A model generated the notes under the pieces. The model searched no databases, was not told the origin of the DNA, and saw nothing but the letters and a program-made list of their open reading frames with translations. The translations under genes and the position numbers were made by a program. Source: an uncultured Candidatus Saccharibacteria bacterium (lineage in GTDB: Bacteria > Patescibacteriota > Saccharimonadia > Saccharimonadales > Saccharimonadaceae). Taken from it: a DNA stretch of 64,000 bases. The DNA lies in the NCBI GenBank assembly GCA_945873065.1, contig CAMCBN010000005.1, positions 1 through 64,000 of the forward strand. Direction: 5' to 3'. Positions 34,295 to 43,640 of this stretch are shown here, in pieces. Positions within the stretch are counted from its first letter, which is position 1. Every line of letters starts with the position of its first letter.

Positions 34295-35959
34295 CTACTT
34301 ACTAAGCCATGTGGTTTTCACCCGCCCAAAGAATAGACGTTTCAGTCGTGCTATTACCGGATCCGCCTCAGACAGCCCCAGTTTTTTGCTACACCACAGA
34401 TATATCGAAAATCCAACTATCGTAATAATAATGAATTTCGGCAATAACAAAAAGAAGCGCTTATCGTTGCCTAAAGGAACGAGCATCACGGTCGCATAAA
34501 CAGCTAAAGCTGTCGGTATCGCGGCTAAAGCCATTTTTTGCAATGCCCGTACAAAGGTTCTATCAAACAAATGCGGTATTTTCTTTATCATAAACGAAAA
34601 CAATATTACCACCTCAACCACCGCGGAAATTGACTGTGCCCACGCTAAACCATAAGCTGCATTTTGGTTTTTTGACCAATTTGCAGTTAATACTATCGCC
34701 AAGCATATATTCAAAGCTATCGTAAAAAACGAAATATATAGTGGTGTCTTCGTATCCTGCTGTGCGTAAAAACTCCTCGCTGCAATATGATACAAGGTCC
34801 GGAAAAATATCATCACCACAAGAGCCCCCAACAGACCTGCCATCAATGTATCGCTACCCTTATACACAAACCCGACGACATATCCCCGCGCGAAATACGT
34901 AACCACCGCTACTGGCACCACCAGCCATACTATAACCCGTATCATCGATCGTAATTCTTTACGAAAAAGATCCTCGCGGCCTGCACCTAAGCGCTCTGTC
35001 ATCTGAGGGAAAGCTGCATTACTGATAGCTACACCGATCAAGTTCACTGGCATCAAGGCCAAACTCGATGTTTGCTGGTAAGCTCGAATCGAACCCTCAG
35101 CCATACGAGACGCTAAATTTGTTTCTACCAAGCCATTTAAATAATCAATACCCTGATCAAGTGATCTGGTGTTGAGTAGTTTTAATACCTGCCGAAACCC
35201 CTTATTCTTGGGGTTAATCTTGAAGCGATAATCGAATCCTACACCTATCAATCCGATTGAACTTACTATTAACTGCAATACCGATCCGAGCACTACGCCA
35301 AGCGCCAGACCCATAACCCCACCTTCGAACACCTGCCAGCCAAAGATGTTGATACCATCTGTGAAAAACAAAGCACCGATCACAATACCGATGTTGTAAA
35401 TCGTTGGCGCGAGGGCATAGAAGGTGAACCGGCCAATTGCTTGTTGGATACTAGCAATTACTGCAGAAATCGAAAACAAGAACGGATTAATGGCAATCAC
35501 ACGCATCATACTGACTGCCAAACTCCGGCCCGATTCGCTCAACCCGGGTCCAACAACATATGTGACAAGTGGCTCAGCAAATATCATAATCAAGACACTC
35601 GCCACTAGTGTAATAATAGCTAGAAAGTTGATCAAACTTGAGCTCAACTCCCATGCCGATTGTTTGTTACCTGTCACCATCCGTTGGTTAAACACTGGGA
35701 TAAACGAAACACTCAATGCTCCAGACACTAATACAAAAAACATAAAGTCTGGAATAGTAAAGGCTACTGTATAGGCATCAGCTCCAACCTTGTAGGTGTC
35801 ATAATACATCCCATTAATAAGACCCTCGCGGTATATTCCTAAGATACTTGATAACAGTGTCGAACCTGCCAAAAGTATAGCAGCATTTTTGATATTGAGC
35901 TTACCATTTGCTTTAGTGATAGCCGACCGAATACGCTGTCTGTTCTTTCCATGTGCCAC
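34295..35959 (-). CDS. murJ: Lipid II flippase MurJ
   Basis: 554 residues with about 14 membrane segments in the MviN/MurJ fold. Conserved parts include [29 protein letters not shown], and [20 protein letters not shown] later. It moves lipid II across the membrane for peptidoglycan assembly. The start is GTG with AGGA about 11 nt upstream. It lies 17 nt after ftsH and 19 nt before lepA-N. Confidence 0.92.
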   Translation of the reverse strand: MAHGKNRQRIRSAITKANGKLNIKNAAILLAGSTLLSSILGIYREGLINGMYYDTYKVGADAYTVAFTIPDFMFFVLVSGALSVSFIPVFNQRMVTGNKQSAWELSSSLINFLAIITLVASVLIMIFAEPLVTYVVGPGLSESGRSLAVSMMRVIAINPFLFSISAVIASIQQAIGRFTFYALAPTIYNIGIVIGALFFTDGINIFGWQVFEGGVMGLALGVVLGSVLQLIVSSIGLIGVGFDYRFKINPKNKGFRQVLKLLNTRSLDQGIDYLNGLVETNLASRMAEGSIRAYQQTSSLALMPVNLIGVAISNAAFPQMTERLGAGREDLFRKELRSMIRVIVWLVVPVAVVTYFARGYVVGFVYKGSDTLMAGLLGALVVMIFFRTLYHIAARSFYAQQDTKTPLYISFFTIALNICLAIVLTANWSKNQNAAYGLAWAQSISAVVEVVILFSFMIKKIPHLFDRTFVRALQKMALAAIPTALAVYATVMLVPLGNDKRFFLLLPKFIIITIVGFSIYLWCSKKLGLSEADPVIARLKRLFFGRVKTTWLSK

Positions 35960-35976
35960 GGTAATTGATCCTACTC

Positions 35977-37821
35977 CTAGTGGAGCTTGGCCTCCGTTGG
36001 GAGTGCTGCACCCTCCATTGCTGCGTTAGCTTCGTCTTCTTCAAGAGTTTCGTGTAGCAACAACTCATCCTTTAGTTTTTCGAGAACAGCTCGGTTTTTG
36101 CGCAACACTGCTTCAGCGCGACGAGCTGCCTCGGTAATGAGCCTCTCGACCTCATGATCGATTTCCTCAGCCGTTGCCTCACTGTACGGACGTTCGTGCG
36201 TTATCTTGTCGAAGACCATGCCGCCATTATCTTCATGAAACACCTGGTCGCGCAGTTTCTGGCCCATACCTTGCTCAATCACCATATCGCGAGCAATTTC
36301 CGTCGCCTTACGCAGATCCGAACCAGCGCCTGTAGTGATACCGTCGTCGCCGTAGATCAATTTTTCCGCGATGCGACCGCCCATTGCCCGAGCCAGAATA
36401 TCCTTAAATTCGTAAACATTAGTGTAGCTCTTATCCTCTGGCGGCAAGAACCACGTCACGCCGCCGGTACCGCCGCGCGGAATAATTGTCACTTTGTGCA
36501 CTGGATCAGAATCTGGCAACACATGACCAACGATAGCGTGGCCAGCTTCGTGATACGCTGTCAGCTCCTTCTCGTGTTCGTTCATGACTTTTGCCTTACG
36601 CTCTGGACCAATTGCCACTTTTTCAAACGCCTCGGTCAGATGTTCATTAGAAATTTTCTTCTTACCTTGACGCGCTGCAATAATAGCCGCCTCATTAGCG
36701 ATATTAGCCAAATCCGCACCACTAGAACCAGCTGTCTTGGCTGCTAATTTATCTAGATCCACTGTGGCGTCAATTGGCTTATTTTTGAAATGAACCTTCA
36801 GGATTGCCTCACGATCTTTGCGCTCCGGCAAGGTGATCGTAGTATGACGATCGAATCGGCCAGGTCGCAACAAAGCTGGATCAAGAACATCGGCTCGGTT
36901 GGTCGCTGCAATAATAATGACATTAGTGTCAGCCTCAAACCCATCCATCTCTACCAAGATCTGGTTCAACGTCTGCTCGCGCTCATCATGGCCACCACCC
37001 ATGCCAGAGCCACGTTTACGACCAACGGCATCTATCTCATCAATGAAGATAATTGCTGGAGCATTTTTTTTCGCCTTCGCGAAGAGATCGCGTACACGAC
37101 TCGCCCCAACACCGACAAACATCTCTACAAACTCCGAACCGCTAATCGAGAAAAACGGCACGTTCGCTTCACCTGCTACAGCTCGTGCCAACATTGTTTT
37201 ACCCGTACCTGGGTTACCGACAAGCAAGATGCCCTTTGGAATTTTTGCCCCCAAACTCTGATATTTCTTCGGATGCTTCAGGAAGTCTACTACTTCTTGC
37301 AAATCTTGCTTGGCACTTTCGTTGCCAGCTATATCATCAAATACCACCCTCTCCTTGTCGAGACCGTACAACTTAGCCTTACTTTTGCCAAAGCCCATCG
37401 CCTGGCTATTTTGCCCTTGCGCTTGGCGCATCATAAACATAAATAGCAAACCAATCAGCACTACCGGTACGACAATCGACGCAATACTCCAAGTAATCGC
37501 TCCTGTTTGTGACTCGGCCGTTGTCTTGATTTCTACTTTGTCGAATTTTAGCCCTTGACTATATAGCGTACCTGGTTCTTTTAAGCTACGCTCTGTTGGT
37601 TTTGACTGGCCTTTTGGCGTGATACGCAAATCATTTCCTTGTATTTCGATCAACGCGATCTTGCCATCGTTAGCTCTGCGTACCACATCCGATACCGAAA
37701 CTTCCTTTAGCGTTCCTTGCGGTGATGTGACAGCCCACACAGCCAAGAGCGACAGCGCAACCAGCGCCCAAAACAAGCCCAAACGAAGCATATTAGTTAC
37801 TCTCGAGGGTTTTTTCTTCAT
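35977..37821 (-). CDS. ftsH: ATP-dependent zinc metalloprotease FtsH
   Basis: 614 residues, membrane-anchored AAA+ protease that degrades misfolded membrane proteins. Two N-terminal membrane helices flank a small extracytoplasmic domain. Walker A GNPGTGKT at 202-209, Walker [12 protein letters not shown], the second-region-of-homology with RPGRFDR and the zinc site HEAGH at 424-428. A GGAAGG Shine-Dalgarno precedes the ATG. tilS is encoded just upstream, a common arrangement. Confidence 0.97.
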   Translation of the reverse strand: MKKKPSRVTNMLRLGLFWALVALSLLAVWAVTSPQGTLKEVSVSDVVRRANDGKIALIEIQGNDLRITPKGQSKPTERSLKEPGTLYSQGLKFDKVEIKTTAESQTGAITWSIASIVVPVVLIGLLFMFMMRQAQGQNSQAMGFGKSKAKLYGLDKERVVFDDIAGNESAKQDLQEVVDFLKHPKKYQSLGAKIPKGILLVGNPGTGKTMLARAVAGEANVPFFSISGSEFVEMFVGVGASRVRDLFAKAKKNAPAIIFIDEIDAVGRKRGSGMGGGHDEREQTLNQILVEMDGFEADTNVIIIAATNRADVLDPALLRPGRFDRHTTITLPERKDREAILKVHFKNKPIDATVDLDKLAAKTAGSSGADLANIANEAAIIAARQGKKKISNEHLTEAFEKVAIGPERKAKVMNEHEKELTAYHEAGHAIVGHVLPDSDPVHKVTIIPRGGTGGVTWFLPPEDKSYTNVYEFKDILARAMGGRIAEKLIYGDDGITTGAGSDLRKATEIARDMVIEQGMGQKLRDQVFHEDNGGMVFDKITHERPYSEATAEEIDHEVERLITEAARRAEAVLRKNRAVLEKLKDELLLHETLEEDEANAAMEGAALPTEAKLH

Positions 37822-37877
37822 CAGTGAACTATTCCTTCCATTCTAAACCAACTATATAATACTATTCAATATCTGCT

Positions 37878-38726
37878 TTATTGTATCACTTCTATAGTAA
37901 ATTGCCGAGAGGTAAACCGCAGCTGTACACTGTCACCAACTACACAGCATGTCGCTGGACGATACGTCCGTATCGCATGTAGCGCACGTTGTAATCGTGG
38001 TCGTGTCGGCCGTGCCGCCCCTGCCCACATGATCATAGCACCAAGTAACTCCTGAGCGACAGCATCATCAAGTGTCGCCATCGCTTGACGTTGGGCAGCA
38101 AACATAGGCAGTACACGCTGTGTCTCATCAATAATTTTACTGCGCAATATTAATTGGTGCTGTCGTAATGAAGCCAGACTCTCCATAGTTTCAGCCGATA
38201 TTACCTGCTGGATACGTCGTCGCAGTCGATTACGTAAATATCTATCACTTCTATTAGTTTTGTCTTCTACCCATTCTAATCGATGATGCAACGCATATTC
38301 CCTTAGTGTTGCTTTATTTTTGCCTAACAATGGACGCTCGACACCAGGACGATTTAGTACTGCCAGACCACGCCACCCCGTACCACGTGTCAAATTAAGT
38401 GCGATCGTCTCGACCAAATCATCTAAATGATGTGCTGTCAATACTGTTGCCTGATGACGAACTGCCTCGTGCAACAAAAAATCATACCGCAGCTCTCTTG
38501 CGACCGCTTCACTGGCACCCGAGCCGAGATGGAGCTGCGTTGACACAAAAGGTACATCATAGTATCGTGCTAATCCAGAAACAAACCTAGCATCTGCCGC
38601 CGACTCGTTCTCCCGAATACCATGATCAACATGTGCTACTATGATCCGCTCCGGGATACGTCTCGCTAATATATCGAGCAATACCACACTGTCAACTCCG
38701 CCAGACACCGCCACGAGATACATCAT
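37878..38726 (-). CDS. tilS: tRNA(Ile)-lysidine synthase TilS
   Basis: 282 residues. The PP-loop VAVSGGVDSVVLLDIL lies at the N-terminus, then AHVDHGIRENESAADARFV and TAHHLDDLVETIALNLTRGTG. It converts C34 of tRNA-Ile2(CAU) to lysidine so that it reads AUA. The in-frame start at 38768 is rejected because TATACT lies exactly 7 nt before ATG 38726. Its likely substrate tRNA is encoded at 42141-42216. The C-terminal part is short compared with E. coli TilS. Confidence 0.93.
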   Translation of the reverse strand: MMYLVAVSGGVDSVVLLDILARRIPERIIVAHVDHGIRENESAADARFVSGLARYYDVPFVSTQLHLGSGASEAVARELRYDFLLHEAVRHQATVLTAHHLDDLVETIALNLTRGTGWRGLAVLNRPGVERPLLGKNKATLREYALHHRLEWVEDKTNRSDRYLRNRLRRRIQQVISAETMESLASLRQHQLILRSKIIDETQRVLPMFAAQRQAMATLDDAVAQELLGAMIMWAGAARPTRPRLQRALHAIRTYRPATCCVVGDSVQLRFTSRQFTIEVIQ

Positions 38727-38807
38727 GTACTTCAGTATACACCTCTGAACTACGATGTTAGAATCCAATTAGAAGAGTTTGCACTAAAGTATGTACGTAC
38801 GATCCGA

Positions 38808-40202
38808 CTACACACGCTGTTTACGCGATAGTTTGCTTGCTGCAGTTCTGATCGCTTCACTCCACGTCAAAAAGATATGAGGCACATCGGCTAACTGCTC
38901 GGCTGTCAAGTCGTTTTGGATGGCAAGCGTAATCTCTTGAATTAGCTCACTCGCGTGTGGGGCGACAATCGTACCACCCAGTAAAACACCATGTTTGTCG
39001 CTGATAAGCTTGACGAACCCTTCACGGAAATCACTAGTATTACTACGAGCAATCGTACCTAGTGGCACCAACACTTTGTTGATTTTTAAGTCACGTTTGA
39101 TGCAATCATCCTCGTTGAATCCAACACTTGCTATCTCTGGATAGATACATGTCGTTCGTGGCACAATATCATAGTCAAGCGAAATCGGAGAACGTGAGTT
39201 CAAAATATTATATGCCGCAAACCGCCCTTCGGCTAACACTGTCTGTGTCGGCATATCATTACCCAACACCTGCCCCGCTGCGTATATGGTACGAACATTT
39301 GTCTGGAAGAATTGATCCACAGTGATCCCATGATTTGAAAACTCAACCCCAGCAGCATCTAGCCCATCGACAAGCGTTGGCTCTGGTGTAGTAGCAACGA
39401 CCACATGTTCGACCTCAAAACTTCGCTCAATACCTCCCTGAACGTGCTGCACTAGAACCGTCCCTCGCTCTGTTTGTGAAATGGATCTAATGGTGGTTTG
39501 CGTATATATCTTCATCGACTGATTGTGTTGCAAGAGACTACTCACCGCTTCGCTCACTTCTTCATCTTCGTTCGGCAGAATACGCGAGGACTGCTCGGCG
39601 ATCGACACCTTTGCTCCACACACAGCGAAGAAATAACCCAATTCTATTCCTGTGGTTGTTGCGCCAATGATCAATACACTACGCGGGCGACGCTCAAGAG
39701 CTAAAGCAGCACGAGGTGTCAACCATTCTATCGATTCAATCCCCGCAATCGCTGGTGGCACAATGTGCCCACCTGTCGCTATCAGAATACGTTCAGTCGT
39801 AACAACATGGTCTCCAATAGCCACAGTATGCTCATCGACCAATCGGCCGCGTCCATAATATGTATCGATACCTTGCTGGTTATAGTAGTGTTCGTTATCG
39901 CTAGCACCAGTACGCTCAATTACTGTATCTTTCCAATGTTGAGCGGCTAAATAGTCAAAATTGATACGCTCTACATCAGCACCAAACACCCGACTACGCT
40001 GCGCCCGCGTGTACAATTGTGCAGCACTCAAAAGCGTTCGCATAGGGATGTCACCCCAATTCGGCGTTTCACCACCAAATGTATCAGCCTCAACGATCGC
40101 CACTTTTTTATCGGCTCTAGCTACAATCAATGCGGCTGTACTACCCGCCGCTCCACTACCAAGCACGAGCAAATCATAATCATAATGTGGTCGTCGTATC
40201 AT
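38808..40202 (-). CDS. Pyridine-nucleotide-disulfide-oxidoreductase-like flavoprotein without redox cysteines
   Basis: 464 residues with the architecture of dihydrolipoyl/mercuric reductases. FAD motif LVLGSGAAGSTAA at residues 12-24, NAD motif VLIIGATTTGIELGYFF, and a C-terminal dimerisation domain ending in HIFLTWSEAIRTAA. The redox motif CxxxxC is replaced: GGETPNWGDIP at 43-53 has Thr and Asp at the two Cys positions. It therefore cannot carry out dithiol-disulfide exchange by the classical route. It could be an NAD(P)H oxidase, quinone or other oxidoreductase. An AAGGAG Shine-Dalgarno and a TATAAT support the start. Confidence 0.85.
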   Translation of the reverse strand: MIRRPHYDYDLLVLGSGAAGSTAALIVARADKKVAIVEADTFGGETPNWGDIPMRTLLSAAQLYTRAQRSRVFGADVERINFDYLAAQHWKDTVIERTGASDNEHYYNQQGIDTYYGRGRLVDEHTVAIGDHVVTTERILIATGGHIVPPAIAGIESIEWLTPRAALALERRPRSVLIIGATTTGIELGYFFAVCGAKVSIAEQSSRILPNEDEEVSEAVSSLLQHNQSMKIYTQTTIRSISQTERGTVLVQHVQGGIERSFEVEHVVVATTPEPTLVDGLDAAGVEFSNHGITVDQFFQTNVRTIYAAGQVLGNDMPTQTVLAEGRFAAYNILNSRSPISLDYDIVPRTTCIYPEIASVGFNEDDCIKRDLKINKVLVPLGTIARSNTSDFREGFVKLISDKHGVLLGGTIVAPHASELIQEITLAIQNDLTAEQLADVPHIFLTWSEAIRTAASKLSRKQRV

Positions 40203-40318
40203 ATGGCAGACTCCTTACTCTTGCTTCCTGTCTTACACATTATATCATCCACAAAGAATTTAAACAGTAGTAGCCTAGGAAAATGTTTGAATATTTAGTT
40301 TCGTTTTTTACTTTTTGT

Positions 40319-40347
40319 TTGACTTTTGTTCGTATTAGTGCTACTAT
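40319..40347 (+). promoter_or_regulatory. Strong-looking sigma-70-type promoter
   Basis: TTGACT (40319-40324), a 17-nt spacer and TACTAT (40342-40347), reading towards a 38-aa ORF. Confidence 0.6.
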
Positions 40348-40387
40348 CATATCAGGTCGAAAATAAAACACAACCTAGAGGGTAGAA

Positions 40388-40504
40388 ATGAAAAAAACAA
40401 ACAAGCAAAATGATCTCGCTAGTTGGAATCGCACGCGTAGTATCACTGAACTGCAAAATTTCATTATGGTGCGACACAACCGATTAGCCAAGGTGGAGCT
40501 ATAA
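40388..40504 (+). CDS. Small basic protein of 38 aa
   Basis: An ORF starting MKKTNKQNDLASWNRT and ending RHNRLAKVEL. It has a promoter about 40 nt upstream, a GAGGG-like ribosome site just before the ATG and a strong terminator (40561) downstream. The peptide is basic and polar with no membrane segment. It is too short to recognise by family. The transcript could instead be a noncoding RNA of about 220 nt. Confidence 0.45.
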   Translation: MKKTNKQNDLASWNRTRSITELQNFIMVRHNRLAKVEL

Positions 40505-40560
40505 AACGAAAATTGGCAGTTCGTTTCTCTCCAATAATAAACATTTTTATATAATATAGA

Positions 40561-40583
40561 AACCCCGGCCAACCGGGGTTTTA
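40561..40583. terminator. Rho-independent terminator AACCCCGG-loop-CCGGGGTT-TT
   Basis: An 8-bp GC-rich stem with a CCAA loop followed by TTAT on the plus strand. It ends the transcript of the small ORF and may also stop the minus-strand tRNA-Met transcript. Confidence 0.8.
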
Positions 40584-40592
40584 TCTTTCTAG

Positions 40593-40669
40593 TGGTAGCA
40601 CCGACTGGGATTGAACCAGTGACCTCAGGCTTATGAGTCCTGCGCTCTAACCAGCTGAGCTACGGTGCC
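40593..40669 (-). tRNA. tRNA-Met(CAU), elongator
   Basis: Acceptor GGCACCG with CGGTGCT, anticodon loop CTCATAA, T-arm ACTGGTTCAATCCCAGT, CCA encoded at 40593-40595. It lacks the initiator C1:A72 mismatch and does not resemble tRNA-Ile2, so it is assigned as elongator Met. A TATAAT (about 40682-40687 on the minus strand) lies just upstream. Confidence 0.88.
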
Positions 40670-40721
40670 ATACTAAAGGCTATTATACCAAACGATCGCG
40701 TAATACACCAGGATAAAAAAG

Positions 40722-40745
40722 TAAAACCCCCACCTATAGTGGGGG
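40722..40745 (-). terminator. Terminator of tRNA-fMet
   Basis: Minus strand CCCCCAC-TATAG-GTGGGGG followed by TTTTAC and TTTTTT. It lies between the two Met tRNAs, so they are separate transcripts. Confidence 0.85.
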
Positions 40746-40752
40746 GCTTACC

Positions 40753-40831
<79 letters not shown>

Positions 40832-40842
40832 GCACGATTATC

Positions 40843-40872
40843 ATCATAGCAGCTATAATCATGACTTGTCAA
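40843..40872 (-). promoter_or_regulatory. Promoter of tRNA-fMet
   Basis: TTGACA (40867-40872), an 18-nt spacer and TATGAT (40843-40848) on the minus strand, about 11 nt before the tRNA. Confidence 0.7.
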
Positions 40873-40901
40873 GCGCATGCTGTGTATATACACGAAAATC
40901 T

Positions 40902-41363
40902 CTATTCACTGGTGTGTTTATAAACTCGCTGGGCAGTACTACCCGCCAAAAATTGCAGCCATTGCTCGAGGTTGCTGCTGCGCTCTTCTCTCATATTAGG
41001 TCTGGTCGTTTTTTCTCGTGCATCAGCCTGAGCACTCACCGTATTTTTTGGTAAGATTAACACTTTTTCACCCGGGGCTACTAGGCCAAGTTTCTGACGA
41101 GCCGCTAACTCTTTGTATTCTACACTTTCATAATAATTTTTCTGATATTGCAACGTCTGTGTCTCCAACTCGGTCAACTTCAACTGCCGGTGCTTGGCGT
41201 CGAGCTCGCGCTGCTGGGTATAATTTTGCTGCAACTTCACCACCGACTGCCACGCCCAATACAACGCCAATAATAGCGCCACTACCAATACGATTGTATT
41301 CGGCTGAAGGTAGTCGTGTTTAATTTTATACTTGATATGCCGGCGCGTTGCTTCATCAAACAT
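40902..41363 (-). CDS. FtsB/DivIC-like septum formation initiator
   Basis: 153 residues. A short basic cytoplasmic start, one membrane helix (NTIVLVVALLLALYWAWQS), then an extracytoplasmic coiled coil rich in Gln/Glu/Leu and the segment ELAARQKLGLVAPGEKVLIL, which matches the ReKlGyv-PgE signature of DivIC/FtsB. It links early and late divisome proteins. TATACT-N7-ATG sets the start at 41363 instead of 41384. Confidence 0.85.
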   Translation of the reverse strand: MFDEATRRHIKYKIKHDYLQPNTIVLVVALLLALYWAWQSVVKLQQNYTQQRELDAKHRQLKLTELETQTLQYQKNYYESVEYKELAARQKLGLVAPGEKVLILPKNTVSAQADAREKTTRPNMREERSSNLEQWLQFLAGSTAQRVYKHTSE

Positions 41364-41444
41364 CGTCCATAGTATACCGCACATGCCTATCTTTCAGCAA
41401 AAATTCTTGTATTTTTTCTACCCCTGTGGTATATCTGTTAGCGT

Positions 41445-42062
41445 ATGACAATAGCAGAAACATATATTGGCCATCCGAGCAATGATAATTGTAGTCGACA
41501 CACCACCCGTCTACACGAAACATCATCGCCAACTCCATCACCAGTCTCTAACGCCCTCGCCACAGCCGCTCTAGCTGCCCTGAATGTGCGAGGAGGTGCC
41601 ACATTTTATACTGTAGATACTCTTTTTGAGCTCTCTGATCCAGCACCAACACCCGCCTCCAACTCTCACGAGCATAAATTGACAAAAGAGCACTGGCTTT
41701 CATTCCTTCGTGAACAATATCAACAATACGCTACTCAGGGCAGCAGCATGAAAAAAGAGGTCCGTCATAGTGCGGAGCGGGGACTAGACTATCTTATCGC
41801 CGACTATCTTGATATTGATCGTCGCATAGTCGACCTTGGCCGTAGCCAGCAAATCACACAAGAGATTGATGACGACTGGCTGCGTATAGTCAGTTTGCGT
41901 TCACATCTACGTACTGAATATCTCACCAACAAAATAATCAATGCAAAGGCTGCTAAACCTACCACTACTTCACCACGGCGACAAGCACGACCATCGTCAT
42001 CGTTACCAGTTGCTCCCGACGCACGGTCTCTTGCCGCTGGAGAAGGCTTACGCCGCCTATAA
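41445..42062 (+). CDS. Hypothetical protein
   Basis: 205 residues, not recognised. A Ser/Thr/Pro-rich N-terminal third is followed by a helical acidic middle (LTKEHWLSFLREQYQQYA, DYLIADYLDIDRRIVDL) and a Pro/Ser/Arg-rich tail. No signal or membrane segment. It is divergent from the FtsB-like gene, sharing the upstream region, and precedes tRNA-Ile2. Confidence 0.55.
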   Translation: MTIAETYIGHPSNDNCSRHTTRLHETSSPTPSPVSNALATAALAALNVRGGATFYTVDTLFELSDPAPTPASNSHEHKLTKEHWLSFLREQYQQYATQGSSMKKEVRHSAERGLDYLIADYLDIDRRIVDLGRSQQITQEIDDDWLRIVSLRSHLRTEYLTNKIINAKAAKPTTTSPRRQARPSSSLPVAPDARSLAAGEGLRRL

Positions 42063-42125
42063 GTACCTGTTGTTTTGTATCATTATTTATTTACTCTATT
42101 GTTAGCAAAAATATTCACAATGCGA

Positions 42126-42131
42126 TATAAT
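42126..42131 (+). promoter_or_regulatory. -10 hexamer TATAAT of tRNA-Ile2
   Basis: A perfect TATAAT 9 nt before the tRNA. No good -35 box is seen. Confidence 0.6.
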
Positions 42132-42140
42132 CATACCCAC

Positions 42141-42216
42141 GGGGGCGTAGCTCAGTGGTCAGAGCAGCGGGCTCATAACCTGTTGGTCGCTGGTTCAAGT
42201 CCAGCCGCCCCCACCA
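42141..42216 (+). tRNA. tRNA-Ile2(CAU), lysidine-modified type
   Basis: Acceptor GGGGGCG with CGCCCCC, anticodon CAU, CCA encoded. The D-arm TAGCTCAGTGGT-AGAGCA and the whole variable/T region GGTCGCTGGTTCAAGTCCAGC match my recollection of E. coli tRNA-Ile2 closely. With a separate elongator Met and fMet, and tilS in the same window, this third CAU tRNA is best read as the AUA-reading isoleucine tRNA. Confidence 0.85.
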
Positions 42217-42238
42217 AAATCTGGAAAACTTCGGAATC

Positions 42239-42260
42239 GTCGCTTGAAGGAGCGACTTTT
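42239..42260 (+). terminator. Terminator of tRNA-Ile2
   Basis: GTCGCT-TGAAGG-AGCGAC-TTTT. Together with its upstream flank TTCGGAATCGTCGC it is nearly identical to the terminator after tRNA-Gly. Confidence 0.85.
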
Positions 42261-42327
42261 CATTTGCATTTCTTAATTCTTGTCAAAGGCAAAGTTTTCA
42301 GCATTGATTTGACTGTCTCTCACACAA

Positions 42328-42358
42328 TCAAAAAAGGCCTTCAAAAAGCCTTTTTTGA
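42328..42358. terminator. Bidirectional terminator TCAAAAAAGGC-loop-GCCTTTTTTGA
   Basis: A stem of about 11 bp whose A-run and T-run serve both strands. It ends the 74-aa gene on the minus strand. Confidence 0.75.
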
Positions 42359-42385
42359 ACCATGTTACCTTATAGCACCGTGGTA

Positions 42386-42610
42386 TTACTTTTTACTAGC
42401 GGACTTATCCTTCACAGCAAACGGGAATTTGTTGCGTGGGTTCTCCTTGACTGAGTATCCCTCTGGCATGTCGCAAGGTTCGCCCTTCGCGTTGTTTGGC
42501 GATTTGCAAAAGTAATAAATCGTTCGCTTCACACCACCACGCAGTACGGCATTCTTCCGTACATGCAGGTAATATGTTGTACCATTTGAGCTAGTATATT
42601 CGTAAGCCAT
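42386..42610 (-). CDS. Small conserved-looking protein, 74 aa
   Basis: Starts MAYEYTSSNGTTYYLHVRK, with TIYYFCKSP and MPEGYSVKENPRNKFPF after it. The aromatic-rich beta pattern resembles small hypothetical proteins found in many bacteria and archaea (start MAYEYTN, motif PEGYEV). Function unknown. A very good AGGAGG Shine-Dalgarno and a strong terminator indicate real, probably high expression. Confidence 0.75.
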   Translation of the reverse strand: MAYEYTSSNGTTYYLHVRKNAVLRGGVKRTIYYFCKSPNNAKGEPCDMPEGYSVKENPRNKFPFAVKDKSASKK

Positions 42611-42878
42611 AGTGTTAACCTCCTATTAGATCTTACAGGCTCTAGGGTACCTGGCACCAAAATAGATGTCAACACCCAAATTTTCATCACACGCTTTCTG
42701 CACATACAAATAGCACTATTGTCGCAAACACTGCAGTCTATTTAATAGAGCGTCGTTTTTATGCAATATACAGGGGTGAACTCAGCCTTTATTCTCCGCC
42801 CACGCCACCAGCAGACTGAAGCACAACGTCCTTCACTAAATTGTTGTAAATTATATCTTGTTTTTTGTTTTACCAGGC

Positions 42879-43508
42879 TCAAACTGAGCGATACCGAAGG
42901 TGCAGTAAAATCCTTAAAATACCAATACCCGCCAAGCGAACAACAATACAAAGCAGCACGATCAACGTCAATAGCACACTCCAACCAGCTACATCAGCTG
43001 ACCACAATGGTGCATTAAAAGTATAATAATACAAACTCGTATCGGGTAATTTGGCGGTTTTCTGGATACTTGCATCGCTACTGGTCAACTTACCTAGTTC
43101 TTCGTACACACACTGAACATAAGCGATCGACCAACTACTAAATCGAGGCTTACACACCGCATCTGCTTTAGCATTGGCAGTTTCAGCAGAACTGCTGGTT
43201 TGCACAGCTTTTAAAGCAGTTTTAGCATCACGGTTATACTGCTCCTGAAGATAGATCGGGCCGGTCTCGGTGTTCATATGGGCAGCTGTGTAACGCTGCA
43301 GGTCAGCCAAGCGCTGGCGTATCTGCGCCATATCGCCAGTTTTATCAGCTGCAATCACTGCACGGCGGCGTTCGGCCATGCCGACGTTATTAAGCCGCAA
43401 GAATGTCGCCGATATCACCATTAAAACAACCAGCGCCACAATTAAGTGCCACAACTTAATACGATTTAATTGACGCATTGATCGCTTCATCTGTCGTGTA
43501 TCAGCCAT
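42879..43508 (-). CDS. Membrane protein with large extracytoplasmic domain
   Basis: 209 residues. An N-terminal membrane helix (LWHLIVALVVLMVISATF) and a C-terminal one (WSVLLTLIVLLCIVVRLAG) enclose a helical domain with two conserved-looking Cys (VCKPRF, VQCVYEEL) that may form a disulfide. Function unknown. An AAGGTAGGG Shine-Dalgarno and a TATACT support the start. Note that a DsbA-like oxidase is encoded at 51749. Confidence 0.65.
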   Translation of the reverse strand: MADTRQMKRSMRQLNRIKLWHLIVALVVLMVISATFLRLNNVGMAERRRAVIAADKTGDMAQIRQRLADLQRYTAAHMNTETGPIYLQEQYNRDAKTALKAVQTSSSAETANAKADAVCKPRFSSWSIAYVQCVYEELGKLTSSDASIQKTAKLPDTSLYYYTFNAPLWSADVAGWSVLLTLIVLLCIVVRLAGIGILRILLHLRYRSV

Positions 43509-43640
43509 ACCCTACCTTGTCTACAAGCCAGTATATCACACTGCCTCATCTAGTTATATCTACCTTTGCATTACGTAAAAAATCATAGTTTCCTCTGTCA
43601 CTAGTAGGTATTTCGTGCTCGACGTTATATAATGATAACT

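Noticed and set aside
42141-42216. Calling the plus-strand CAU tRNA a second elongator Met
   Set aside because: Its D- and T-arm sequence fits tRNA-Ile2, and another CAU tRNA (40593) fits elongator Met better.
42611-42878. Possible plus-strand ORF starting near 42761
   Set aside because: Most of it overlaps the minus-strand membrane protein gene and it has no supported start. I see nothing else convincing in this gap.
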